DNA of 18,169 bases, taken from positions 1 to 18,169 of the forward strand of contig NW_003151841.1 of assembly GCF_000003605.2 (NCBI RefSeq). The letters run 5' to 3'. This DNA comes from Saccoglossus kowalevskii (taxonomy: Eukaryota > Hemichordata > Enteropneusta > Harrimaniidae). Under the pieces are notes generated by a model that worked only from the letters and a program-made list of their open reading frames with translations, was not told the origin of the DNA and did no database searches. Both the position numbers and the translations under genes were made by a program. Below, one piece after another: positions 10,079-18,169 of the stretch (its first letter is position 1; every line of letters starts with the position of its first letter).

Positions 10079-10403
10079 ATGGTACACAAATGTTTAACTC
10101 CCACTAGGCATAAGCATAGTGATACCATTATTTCACTGCCACTGGTAGCATTCCGGGTCACTCACTTATCACCTACGATAGGTGAAACCCCTAGAAGCAG
10201 AGCAAGAGGTATATGAAGTGGCAAATGAATTGCAAGTCATGACATCAGGGAATATTAGATTATGTATACAAGTGGGAAAATAGCTACCATATTCTGGTGA
10301 CAAGTCATATGGTAGATGTGATTACCGTTCAGCACCGTTGATGATCCCAGAAGCCATGGTGTTACATAAATTGTCAATAGACCTAAGTCAGGAAATCGGA
10401 TGA
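10079..10403 (+). pseudogene. Possible decayed retroelement integrase fragments
   Basis: Two short plus-strand frames are open. 10079-10216 encodes about 45 residues including LPLVAFR and GETP. 10284-10403 encodes about 39 residues including YRSAP, EAMVL and LSIDL. In Gypsy-type integrases the region after the catalytic core commonly reads like LP-x-VL-x-AYRS-x-x-H-x-ST-x-x-x-P, followed by a MVLGREL-x-LPIDL-like stretch. Both fragments loosely follow that pattern, the second better. Stops and frame changes lie between them, and the catalytic residues are not seen. The match is weak and rests on remembered family patterns. Unrelated non-coding sequence is the alternative. Confidence 0.22.
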
Positions 10404-10719
10404 TGGCACATATATCTCTATGTCCTACACGCTCGATGTGGTGGCCACATTAGGTACACTAAACCAGAGTTAAGTTTCTGACTTAAGCACTAATATATGT
10501 TGTCAAAATTCCAAACGAAAGACAGCTACATAAGAACATCTCCTTCACGGGATCAGCACTCCCAATATTGACAATCTTGGTCATGGGGTTAGCAGGAACA
10601 TGGTAACCTGTGAGCCTTTTCATTGTCACTCGATCTCATATGGTTTTCTGATTGTGTTGACTCACCCTTAAGGCTCTTAATGTTGATTCTTTCAGTACAT
10701 AATTCAAGAAATAAGTTAG
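10404..10719. other. No assigned gene; short minus-strand open stretch
   Basis: A 46-codon minus-strand frame from ATG at 10623 to a stop at 10483 has unusually even, coding-like composition, with segments such as GYHVPANPMTKIVN and IGSADPVKEM. I do not recognise it. It may be an old retroelement or gene fragment. No splice context or neighbour supports a gene. Confidence 0.3.
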
Positions 10720-11112
10720 TTCAATGTTTGCCTGTTTGGGTTCAATGTAGCACCACATGATTTCACGAACTTACTGGCAATGCCAGTCACATGGCTGTAC
10801 AGCAGGTTGATAAAATGGATGGTTAAAAAGAAATCAGAGAGAGAAGTTATTTTAGCAATCGCCTTCAAACAACCATATTCTGCCTTTTTAGGTCCCATTG
10901 TAAAAGACAATAAAGTCATTCCAATCTCATCTCGAAATTTATTATTTCTTGTGATTGATTATGGAAAGAAAAAAATACCTAGCTCCAGTATATCAGCTCA
11001 GCGACGACAATTAATGAGTTGTGTGTGCATGACTTCATCCATCAATGGTCTTATGCCTCAACGATCCGCAAGGTATATCCCGTTTAGTTGTTATAGCTCC
11101 GTCACACCATAA
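10720..11112 (+). pseudogene. Reverse-transcriptase-like fragment, truncated by transposon insertion
   Basis: The plus-strand frame is open from 10720 (after a stop at 10717) to a stop at 11110-11112. Its first 25 residues include FNVCLFGFNVAPHDFTNLL. This resembles the conserved reverse transcriptase block QF-x-x-LPFGL-x-x-AP-x-x-FTKLL of DIRS-type and related retroelements. The polymerase YxDD box expected about 20-30 residues later is not seen, and the rest (VKKKSEREVILAIAF onward) is not recognisable. The last four codons lie inside the inverted-repeat transposon that begins at 11101, so that insertion cut the frame. An opposing minus-strand frame at 10716-10919 is also open, which lowers confidence. 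At best this is a decayed fragment. Confidence 0.3.
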
Positions 11113-11133
11113 CGTTTTGGTCAGCGTTCTCTG
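11101..11133 (+). repeat. Left terminal inverted repeat
   Basis: It starts GTCACACCATAACGTTTTGG and ends GCGTTCTCTG. Against the right end, 28 of 33 positions agree when counted by eye. Confidence 0.85.
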
Positions 11134-11786
11134 AACGTTCCAATCGTCCAATTTCCGAGCGTTATGGAACGAGGTAGACACATTCAGCGTTGGATTAACG
11201 AGTGCCTCAACGTATGACTAGCGTGTTCCTAACGCACGAGGAGTGTGTAATGAGCGACCAGGTAAGATACCCCTGGAAATCATTTACGTGTGCTAACGTG
11301 TTACTAGCGCGCGACGAACGACTTTTAAACGTTCAGTGAGCGTGTTGAGCGTGTATCTAACGAGTGAATAACTAACGACTAGTTTAGGTCGTTAATCTGA
11401 CGTTAGTCGCACGCTTTGTGTGCGCTATGGGTACGTTCAGCGGTCGTTGACAGGTCGCTAGTGAGTTGTTCACTGCAAAGCGAGCAATTGGTAACAACAA
11501 AGTAACGCTAGAGCAACGACTGACTAACGATTGTCGAACGCGTCGAACGTGAGCAAAACGATCGAAGAACGTTATTTAACGTTTAACGGCGTTTAGAAAT
11601 AAACGTTGAAAAACGCTGGTCTCCAATGAGAACTGTTGTGCATGTTCAAAACTTTCTTTTTCGATCAGCGTTCTCCGCCGATTACCGACGATCAGCAACG
11701 ATTACCGACGTTCACTAGCGTTCTCACGGCGCTCTTCTGGCGCTGTCCCAGCGAATTTGGGCGACTACCAACGTTTCCTCAAACGC

Positions 11787-11819
11787 CAGAGAACGCCAGC
11801 CAGAACGTCATGGTGTGAC
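11787..11819 (-). repeat. Right terminal inverted repeat
   Basis: Read on the minus strand it starts GTCACACCATGACGTTCTGG and ends GCGTTCTCTG, mirroring the left end. Just inside it, at about 11689-11713, GATTACCGACG occurs twice 21 bases apart, a local duplication near this end. Confidence 0.85.
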
Positions 11820-12030
11820 TGCCTCTTTAGAAATTAAAGTCCAGCTGTGAGGTCACCACTGGTAAAACAAATATCTTGGACCCCACAAAGTTTGTCCCCA
11901 GTGGACTGACTTAACCAATATAAGACGAGGATCACATATTTACTCATCAACTCTGGTTATAACACTTGTCACTGACACATTGAAAGTACAATTGGAAGCC
12001 GACATCATGAACAGAGAGGTCAGGTGAGTG
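11820..12030 (+). promoter_or_regulatory. Weak promoter and first-exon-like arrangement
   Basis: CCAATATAAGA at 11915-11925 combines CCAAT-like and TATA-like sequence. An ATG lies at 12007, with six codons (M-N-R-E-V-R) running to a consensus 5' splice site, CAG then GTGAGT, at 12021-12029. I do not recognise the peptide and cannot identify a following exon. Such combinations arise by chance in AT-rich DNA. The neighbouring transposon ends at 11819. Confidence 0.15.
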
Positions 12031-13665
12031 GTCCTCATGGAAACATATATATACTCGAGAAGTTGCCTCCTTTAGTAGGCACTAGCTTGCTTTTCTGTTG
12101 CGACAAAACAACTGTAGTAGAATATATCACAACAAAGGTATGGACTAAATTTCTTATTCTGAGCCACATGCTGGCCAGCGATACTGTGGTTTCCAATACT
12201 CATTTCCCTGTTATTATGCTTGTTAACACTCCTGCTGCAATATCATAGGGTGCCGTTCCAATTCACATTTAGAAGCTCTCTAGTGAGTCACAGCTAAGAG
12301 AGGATTTTTCAGCTAACAACCGCCAGACCACAATTTAATTTTATTGTGGAGTGTTTATCGACCATTTTTTTATCGCTGGATTTTATCAGATGATGAATGT
12401 CTTCATCAGACAATATTTTTCAGATAATAGCAAGGGTGAATATTTCAACTGTTGGTCGCTGGCCAGCATGTGTGCAGTAAGTCTGCACGCATGCGTGAGT
12501 GGGAAAGAAAAACAAATGAAATTGGAGATTCATGTATTTTTTTGTTTTTCTGTTAAGGTTTTTCCTGCAGGAATTTTACCTCTAGAAATTGTTTATTATT
12601 GTCTCAGTGTTTCCCCCAGCTTACCACACACTACTTTCAGTTAAAGTATTAAAAATCTGTTTTCTATTTTTAGTCAACACTACTATAATTTATTTACATT
12701 TTAACCCCACTGCATTCATAAACATATTCCAGGTGACCACCACCATTACATTCCCACAGGCCATCCACCACCTGGCTATGTTTTGTACACTTAACATTGA
12801 ATATACCCAATGCTTTACATTGTATTCTGGTAAGGTAAGTATGACTTCAATACAATTATCCCGGGGAATTTGTATAATTTGTTTGATGAATGTTTCAGAG
12901 CCATATACCTGACACACTTTTCACGTGATTAATACATTTAACAACCTAATGTTTTTCAAGTTCTGATTGAAATTATCCAAATGACAGACATTTTGCATTA
13001 ACGAACGCTGTTATAAGGCCTTGTCCCTCATATGCCTTGGCTGATTGGTCATTCACACGCGAATATAACATAACCGTGTAATTCGATTATAAATGTACGT
13101 GTTTCGATAATCAGTTTATCAGCTCATCAGTGAGAACAAGTTTTTATGAGACATATGCATGCCGACTTGGGAAAAACAACAATGTCGCAGTTGTATAAAT
13201 ATAGAATGCTGCCTAAGTTGTATGTTTGAATTTCTGGAAACATGTTTACCTTCTGGCGTCCTTCTCAAGTCACTCTCTTTCTCTAGGTTACCATGATGAG
13301 CAGCTTTTCGCCTCTCACAGATATTGACCTCCTAGTAAATATACCCTATGCATTATTGTCAATTACGTCACGTGGGTTTAGAGATTATTTAGAAGGGAAA
13401 TGGCTACTATCGTACATTCCTTGTACAAACGTACCCTGCGACTATTATGGTACCAATTCAATATTGTTTAATAAAAGCTCCAGACCATTATGTAATACAT
13501 TCTACTGTATTTGTACCAAACCTATTATGATTATTTAACAGCTTCCGACAACTGAATTATATATGCTTCTATTAGTACCATTTATATATTCACCGGCACC
13601 GTGTCGCCGACCTACGAAAAATGCCTAAGTCACCAGTCTTGTCGGTAGCAATCAATGTCGGGTTG
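12031..13665. other. Intergenic, no assigned gene
   Basis: Several open frames of 74-107 codons lie at 12024-12917 on both strands and overlap one another. They are rich in Ile, Phe, Ser and Cys and carry no motif I recognise, so I treat them as chance. Splice-acceptor-like pyrimidine-AG sites occur near 12732 (ATATTCCAGGTGACC) and 13286 (CTCTCTTTCTCTAGGTTACC), without a convincing exon after either. Confidence 0.45.
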
Positions 13666-13730
13666 CAGCTCGGTTGGTTAGATGTGATGTTACATTTTTG
13701 GAGAAGAGATCGTGAAGGCGTCGAAATTTG
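13666..13730 (+). other. Possible tRNA-derived A-box/B-box pair
   Basis: CAGCTCGGTTGGTTAGATG at 13666-13684 closely resembles the tRNA D-arm/A-box form TAGCTCAGTTGGTTAGAGC. About 35-40 bases on, GCGTCGAAATTTG at 13718-13730 weakly resembles a B-box (GGTTCGANTCC). The D-stem does not close well and no acceptor stem is seen, so this is not a working tRNA. It may be a decayed SINE head or a tRNA pseudogene, or chance. Confidence 0.22.
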
Positions 13731-13822
13731 ACAATGATAACCCTTGTTTTCTGAAAACATGTTATCAATCAGTATTACGTGAAATATACTTTCAAAGAAA
13801 AGGATGATATTTACAGGCACGT

Positions 13823-14285
13823 ATGTGTGCCACTCATACCAATCAATGTTTTCTCATATTCTACCGAGATTACTTCAGCCGATTACATCCATTCAATATT
13901 TCATTTTATTTCATAGGTCAATATCGCCAATTCATCGCCGATAACAACACTTGGTGTGTACATATGTCGCTGGGAGAATGTAACATTCGGGCGATGATGA
14001 AAAGACGAAGAAGCGGGAATATTCAGTTTTTATTCACACCACTGCATTCGGGCCACGGCGTGAAAACTACTGAATAATGCAGGATTTTACACTCGTCATA
14101 ATATGTATGTGAGTGGTCATGTAAACGAAGCAAGTGTGAACAGCTACTCTAGTCAACCATCTACGAATCAACAATGTCAATTATCGTCAGCTCTTTCCAG
14201 CGGTCTGCACAGCCGTGAAAATATTGGCGCCGGTGCCTTTCGTACCATGACGCAACAACAACACTTCACATCACAGGCTGTTTAG
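13823..14285 (+). pseudogene. Exon-like open stretches, unidentified
   Basis: Two overlapping plus-strand frames are open. 13823-14077 is 84 codons and includes GQYRQFIADNNTWCVHMSLG and FTPLHSGHGVKTTE. A second frame is open from 14064 to a TAG at 14283-14285, is rich in Ser and Gln, and ends QQQHFTSQAV. The region is more GC-rich than its surroundings and its amino acid mix is more protein-like than other frames nearby. Acceptor-like sites precede it, TTTCATTTCATAG near 13917 and AATGCAG at 14075-14081. I do not recognise a family. It could be a 3' terminal exon, a decayed exon with a frameshift, or chance. No upstream exon was identified. Confidence 0.22.
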
Positions 14286-15480
14286 TTTAGCTCGTCATAG
14301 TGTCTTGAGCAGACACGATATAAACCAAAAGTACACTTTGTCACCTACCGGACATGTTTCACATTCCCGTTAAATTCACCATGCTCAGATTCGCGTGCTA
14401 AACTCGACGATCTCCCCTAATTCACACCTAACTTCACGGTAATTCCACCACAATCCGTCAAGTCTGTTCATATGTTTTCTCCATTTGCACGCACAGATTT
14501 GTCTGTCAGTGTTTAGAAATAGTATCACCTTTGTAGTCAATGTTTACAATATAAGAGTAGGATTGTATATATTTGATTTTAATATACATTCAGTTTATTA
14601 TAACCTGCCTGTTGAAATAAGTGTTACATACTGTATTGTGCCTGTATGAGTGAAATTAATTGCATGAGCGCTTTGACGTTATTTACAGTGAACATACTAC
14701 GTGGCCTACATTACATAGACGCAAGTCTAATGAATGCTTTTGATCGTTTCTTCTTCAATGTTATTTTTAACATGTGCAAAGTTACTGTTCTTGCTAATGC
14801 GACATCGTGCAAAGTCTGCTTCTGTTCATTGTCATGCTATCATTTACATTACTACTAATACTATATTGATTATTTACCCTTTTGGCAACCCATGTTTTTT
14901 ACAGCAATTATATGCATGTATTGAGCATTTTCATGTCGTAAACACTGATGAAATGATATTATTGAGCAAAGATATTTACACATGTATTTTATTTAGTAAC
15001 AGTTTTATTTGTTTTTATGTATATGTGTATACGAATACAGACTAATGATAATAAAATATACCTACATTTACTGTATGTTGTTTTAAAGACTGGATGTAAA
15101 CATACTAACTAGTCATGCTTACATCAGTGTAACATACAGACTGACTGCCGGACGTTGTCCGAATGACTAAACGGAGGCAATTAACGGGATAAACTCAAAT
15201 TTACAATATGTAGTCCATGTAAATGTTTACAGAGAAATGTTTTTCAGCTCAGTAATTGACTACTAGTTAACAGTTTCGACGGGCCATTAATACTTATTTA
15301 TAAATTGCTTTGATTGGTGCCAATACTTTACCTAGTCAGTGATGTCAACATTCTCACGAATCAACCATACTATTCTACAATCTCACAAGACGCAACTTAG
15401 AGGTCTATCAAAGAGTTGTATTCAATAAATTACATTATTAACCCACACCACCGTTAAAGTCCATATATGGTAACAATATG
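14286..15480. other. Intergenic, no gene seen
   Basis: AT-rich sequence with overlapping short frames rich in Cys, Phe and Ile that I take as chance. AATAAA at 15050-15055 is a candidate poly(A) signal, but no gene end is established for it. If the stretch ending at 14285 were a last exon, this would be a 3' untranslated region of about 0.77 kb. Confidence 0.45.
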
Positions 15481-15498
15481 TATATATATATATATATA
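15481..15498. repeat. (TA)n microsatellite
   Basis: Nine TA units without interruption, preceded by AATATG. Confidence 0.9.
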
Positions 15499-16243
15499 AC
15501 AATAACTTGCAATACATAATTAATAATGATTTCTACGTCAACTAGAGATGACTTGATGACATCTGTTTTACCCGTTTTATTTCATACACATATCTATACA
15601 CATATCTCCTATGGTGTTTGAAAACAGCAATTTATACGTGAAACGTATTACGATGAGTAAAACTGAACTGTTCAATGCACCAAAGTGTAAACATAACAAG
15701 TGCATAAGCACCCTTTGTCCATGCATAACTGTTATGGCAACTTTAAACTTAGACGCATTGTATAACATTCGCCTAAACGTGACGATCATGCACGTCACTC
15801 TTCAACACTGTCTATTAACTTGTTTGTAGAGAGATTAATACGAGAACTAGGCATGCTGTTGGTTCCGTTGATCTGTGTCTGAACCATATTTACATAACCG
15901 ATTACCAATTTTATAGAGCCTTTATTAACACATAATTGTAAACCGATGTAATGACAAGTTAAATAATTATCAGATAATAATTTTATGACATTAACAGAGA
16001 AATAAAATAAATAAGGTAATTAAACGTGATATAGTGATGGGCGAATTATACGTGCTGACAAAAATAACTGAAGCTGCTCTAGGAATATTTTTTCAATATG
16101 ACTCGCTTCACAACACAATGTATTTTTGCTTTAACGCAATAATTGTATTTACTCACTAAATTATTGAAATTTAAATTTGAAAAGCAACGAATGAAATAGC
16201 CAGTACAGAGTTTGCATTCCTAATTATGATCTAATTAGCAATA
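15499..16243. other. Intergenic, no gene seen
   Basis: No recognisable gene. Frames of about 72 codons on both strands at 15577-15829 overlap almost fully and show no family motif. Confidence 0.5.
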
Positions 16244-16531
16244 TCAGAGACTGTATACAATGATTTCAGGTGAATAAATTGGATACAGAATGAGTAGAAT
16301 AGTAAAATATGCCAAATAATTTATTCGATTTTTGCAACGGTTTAATACTTTCGAGTCTAAAGCTTTCACATTAAATATATGTCTTAGCTTTTTCCATATT
16401 CGTGATTTACAAAAAGCATGAAGATTTCTTAAATCACTTCGATCTGAACAATGTCCTATTAGTTGCAATGGGGATAACAAATCAAACCGTTGTTTTGTGA
16501 AAAAAACAATTACACTTAATAATAATAGCAG
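16244..16531 (-). other. Unidentified minus-strand open frame
   Basis: The frame is open from 16531 down to a stop at 16244, about 95 codons, with no clear ATG at its 5' end. The central part, around LLSPLQLIGHC, SDLRNLHAFCKS and IWKKL, has spaced Leu and a late Trp that loosely recall an F-box-like helix pattern. The N-terminal LLLL run and the Ile/Leu/Tyr-rich C-terminal part look like translated AT-rich DNA. I do not claim a gene. Confidence 0.12.
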
Positions 16532-16557
16532 TTAAACCAGTAAATCAGTCGGGTCTT

Positions 16558-16599
<42 letters not shown>
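16558..16599. repeat. Compound (AC)n(TA)n microsatellite
   Basis: An AC run at 16558-16576 passes directly into a TA run at 16577-16599. Both are uninterrupted and likely to be polymorphic. Confidence 0.95.
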
Positions 16600-17383
16600 C
16601 GGGTTTTGATTACTTATTGAATAAATTGTAAAATGTTTCTATGCATAGTTGCATTGTAATAGAGAACTTAACACAAACGTGTCTATCACGCAAACATATT
16701 TTCAAAAACATGTAAAAATACACTAATGTAACTGCACACTCATGTCCTAAAATAGTTAACCATGTAACATCCAGTGGTAGTTGGTCATAAAATGTATACT
16801 TTCTTGCCATCAAATGACATTTTTGAAAGTTTCGTCCGATATTTCAAGCTCAAAATGGTAAAAATATATTCAAAATAAAAAAAATATGCTGTTTCAACTA
16901 ATAGTAGTATCGCGAATTTATACGCGCGATCAAGTATAACTCTTTATAAGTTTACATCTCACCAAACGCTAGTTCTATTCACGATTATGGTAATGTTTCG
17001 ATCGTTGTTATTCCTTCTGGCTATCTCATTTGCCTAATGTCATTTATCTATCCACCTGCTCAAATCCATTAAATTGTAACCAAGCAAATCGTATGACTAT
17101 ATTTCGAATGAAAATATACCTAAATTGGTATATTTTTTAATATGTTCAGTTCACATATTTCATATGGTTGGTTTCACAAAATTTACGATGTTTGTAATAA
17201 TATTTGCAGAATCAAGATTTAAAATTCAAATTGTCACACACGCCATGATATATTTTTAAATGGGGACATTTATGTTAATGAATATATCGTGCACGATGAT
17301 AACGCATTTGGTGATACTCTAATCTATTCATTTTTCCACTGCCATATTTATGCCAAAATTTTTAAATTTCTTCTTATATCACA
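16600..17383. other. Intergenic, downstream of the receptor gene
   Basis: Strongly AT-rich sequence with no recognisable gene. A 67-codon minus-strand frame at 16610-16813 has no motif. The part nearest 17384 probably lies just past the receptor transcript end. Confidence 0.5.
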
Positions 17384-17389
17384 TTTATT
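17384..17389 (-). promoter_or_regulatory. Candidate poly(A) signal of the receptor gene
   Basis: TTTATT on the plus strand is AATAAA on the minus strand, about 90 bases downstream of the receptor stop codon. Position and orientation fit 3' end formation, giving a short 3' untranslated region. Confidence 0.5.
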
Positions 17390-17478
17390 TCAATGATCCG
17401 TTGTATTGATAACGACTCCCAGCAGGCAACAACACATTTAGAATATTTGACTGTGCTCCTGGAAGTAGCATTGAACAT

Positions 17479-18169
17479 TCATATTGTCGTGGACGTGTAT
17501 GCGCCTTTATCAGAATTGTGCCGCTTTCTTGGTTTCATATCACTCGCGTCGTCGGTAATATGTGTACTGGCAGTGAGTGAGCCGCCTCTCTGATGCTGTT
17601 GTGCTGATATAATGCCAAAGGCTCTGCCAAACGCTTTCCTGTAGTTGGAACTGAAGGCATTATATATAAGCGGATTGACAGCGGAGTTCACTTCCAGAAA
17701 GTAAGTACTTATGTTCACGGTTAGCGGGAGACGGCACGTCTGTTGTGATGACAATAGTGACATCAATACGAATATGGTCACAAATACGGAAGGGATAGTG
17801 CACACGAAATACACCAGGGCAGTGACGAGACATACACGGATAATCTTGTTTCTCGCGACTTTTTACAGCATTCGAGGCCTGTCGAACCTGTTTGATAATT
17901 ATTACGTATATTACCAACACTATTGCCATGAGCAAACCCACACATATCAAAAACAAAACTCCGTCAACAATTTGCACAGTTTCCATTATAGTGTGATCCG
18001 TACACGAAACAAAAGTGCCAATAACTAAAATCGTTGATAATGCCCAGATTGCTACGATTACCATTTGAACAAATAGTTTCTTGTGAATAACCCCATTGCG
18101 GTACACCAGCGGTTTACACATAGCTAGATAACGTTCGACGCTCAGCATTGTCACGGTAAACATGGACAC
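17479..18169 (-). CDS. Class A G-protein-coupled receptor, 3' part, frame broken once
   Basis: This is a seven-transmembrane receptor of the plasma membrane that would signal through heterotrimeric G proteins. The window holds TM3 to the stop; the start lies beyond the right edge. Counting residues from 18169, TM3 ends in SVERY at 10-14, a DRY-box variant, followed by LAMCKPL. TM4 is about 32-54 with its conserved Trp at 42. Extracellular loop 2 has Cys 56. TM5 is about 70-92, with Tyr 88 but no usual proline. In the next frame TM6 has CTIP in place of CWxP, and TM7 has NSAVNPLIY, a perfect NPxxY box. Helix 8 (SSNYRKAF) and a Ser/Thr-bearing tail of about 60 residues follow. No intron interrupts this part. 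The form suggests a peptide-type receptor, but the ligand cannot be assigned. One extra base between TM5 and TM6 breaks the frame, so the gene is either mis-assembled there or inactivated. Confidence 0.88.
17849..17864 (-). other. Single-base frame break in the receptor's third intracellular loop
   Basis: TM3-TM5 read in one frame, and TM6, TM7 and the tail read in another. The switch falls in the short third intracellular loop. On the minus strand this stretch contains an A5 run (17864-17860) and an A3 run (17851-17849). One A fewer in either would join the frames with normal spacing between TM5 and TM6. Without that, the first frame continues past the membrane segments to a stop near 17660 with no TM6-like sequence. 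A homopolymer sequencing error is the simplest reading. A true frameshift allele or recent pseudogene is the alternative. Confidence 0.8.

Larger units (their letters stand above)
11101..11819. mobile_element. 719-bp non-autonomous inverted-repeat DNA transposon (MITE-like)
   Basis: The two ends are inverted repeats. GTCACACCAT at 11101-11110 is mirrored by ATGGTGTGAC at 11810-11819, and the match continues to about 33 bases at 28 identities. A weaker relationship extends further inward. The interior is unlike the flanks: by hand count it has about 70 CpG dinucleotides, roughly one per ten bases, mostly in AACG, CGTT, GAACGT and GCGTTC motifs in both orientations. No transposase is encoded; a 60-codon frame at 11636-11818 merely reads through these motifs. 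I find no clear target-site duplication next to the ends, so I do not assign a superfamily. Retained CpG suggests a fairly young insertion or an unmethylated locus. The dense motifs could be subterminal transposase-binding sites. Confidence 0.8.

Noticed and set aside
11636-11818. 60-codon frame with repeated RLPTF
   Set aside because: It lies wholly inside the inverted-repeat transposon and reads through its repeated CGA/ACG motifs; the repeated peptide reflects DNA repeats, not a protein.
12351-12917. Overlapping open frames of 75-107 codons on both strands
   Set aside because: They overlap each other in different frames, are dominated by Ile, Phe, Ser and Cys, and show no family motif. 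They look like chance frames.
15577-15829. Overlapping 72-73-codon frames on opposite strands
   Set aside because: They have near-complete antisense overlap, no motif and no splice or regulatory context.
17711-18028. 105-codon plus-strand frame opposite the receptor
   Set aside because: It is the antisense shadow of the receptor coding sequence, whose transmembrane motifs are clear on the minus strand.

Overview
This looks like AT-rich, gene-poor nuclear DNA of a metazoan, most likely a marine invertebrate. I found no bacterial-type operon, CRISPR array, rRNA or convincing functional tRNA. The only gene I recognise with confidence is at the right edge: the 3' part of a class A (rhodopsin-family) G-protein-coupled receptor on the minus strand (17479-18169, continuing past the window). 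A mollusc or other lophotrochozoan is suggested, from memory only, by a repeat element at about 8380-9200. Its GTCCGTTGTCGTCCGTCGTCG-like head and tandem units carrying GTGGACCTCT resemble dispersed repeats common in such genomes.

Layout. 1-384: no gene seen. 385-4585: a diverged direct duplication. Copy A (385-1650) aligns in several blocks with copy B (2100-2250 plus 3430-4585), and copy B is split by about 1.2 kb of extra sequence (2251-3429). That insert holds 54-bp tandem repeats, a tRNA-like half and an A-rich end. 4586-8044: mostly featureless, with a second smaller duplicated pair (4896-5075 and 6220-6405), a 45-bp repeat pair, a TA microsatellite and a perfect 10-bp stem-loop. 8045-9200: a degenerate ~70-bp repeat, then the element with five ~155-bp tandem units. 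9201-11100: retroelement debris, with weak integrase-like and reverse-transcriptase-like fragments on the plus strand. 11101-11819: a 719-bp non-autonomous DNA transposon with ~33-bp terminal inverted repeats and very high CpG density. It interrupts the reverse-transcriptase-like open frame. 11820-17383: mostly non-coding, with a few low-confidence exon-like stretches and two microsatellites. 17384-18169: the receptor gene and its probable poly(A) signal.

The receptor frame is broken by one base between TM5 and TM6. This is either an assembly error in a homopolymer or a real inactivating change. Otherwise the window is a layered set of mobile-element insertions and local duplications rather than a set of cooperating genes. 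I do not see a convincing new multi-gene system. The best candidates for something undescribed are the CpG-dense inverted-repeat transposon, the tandem-unit element, and the insert inside copy B.
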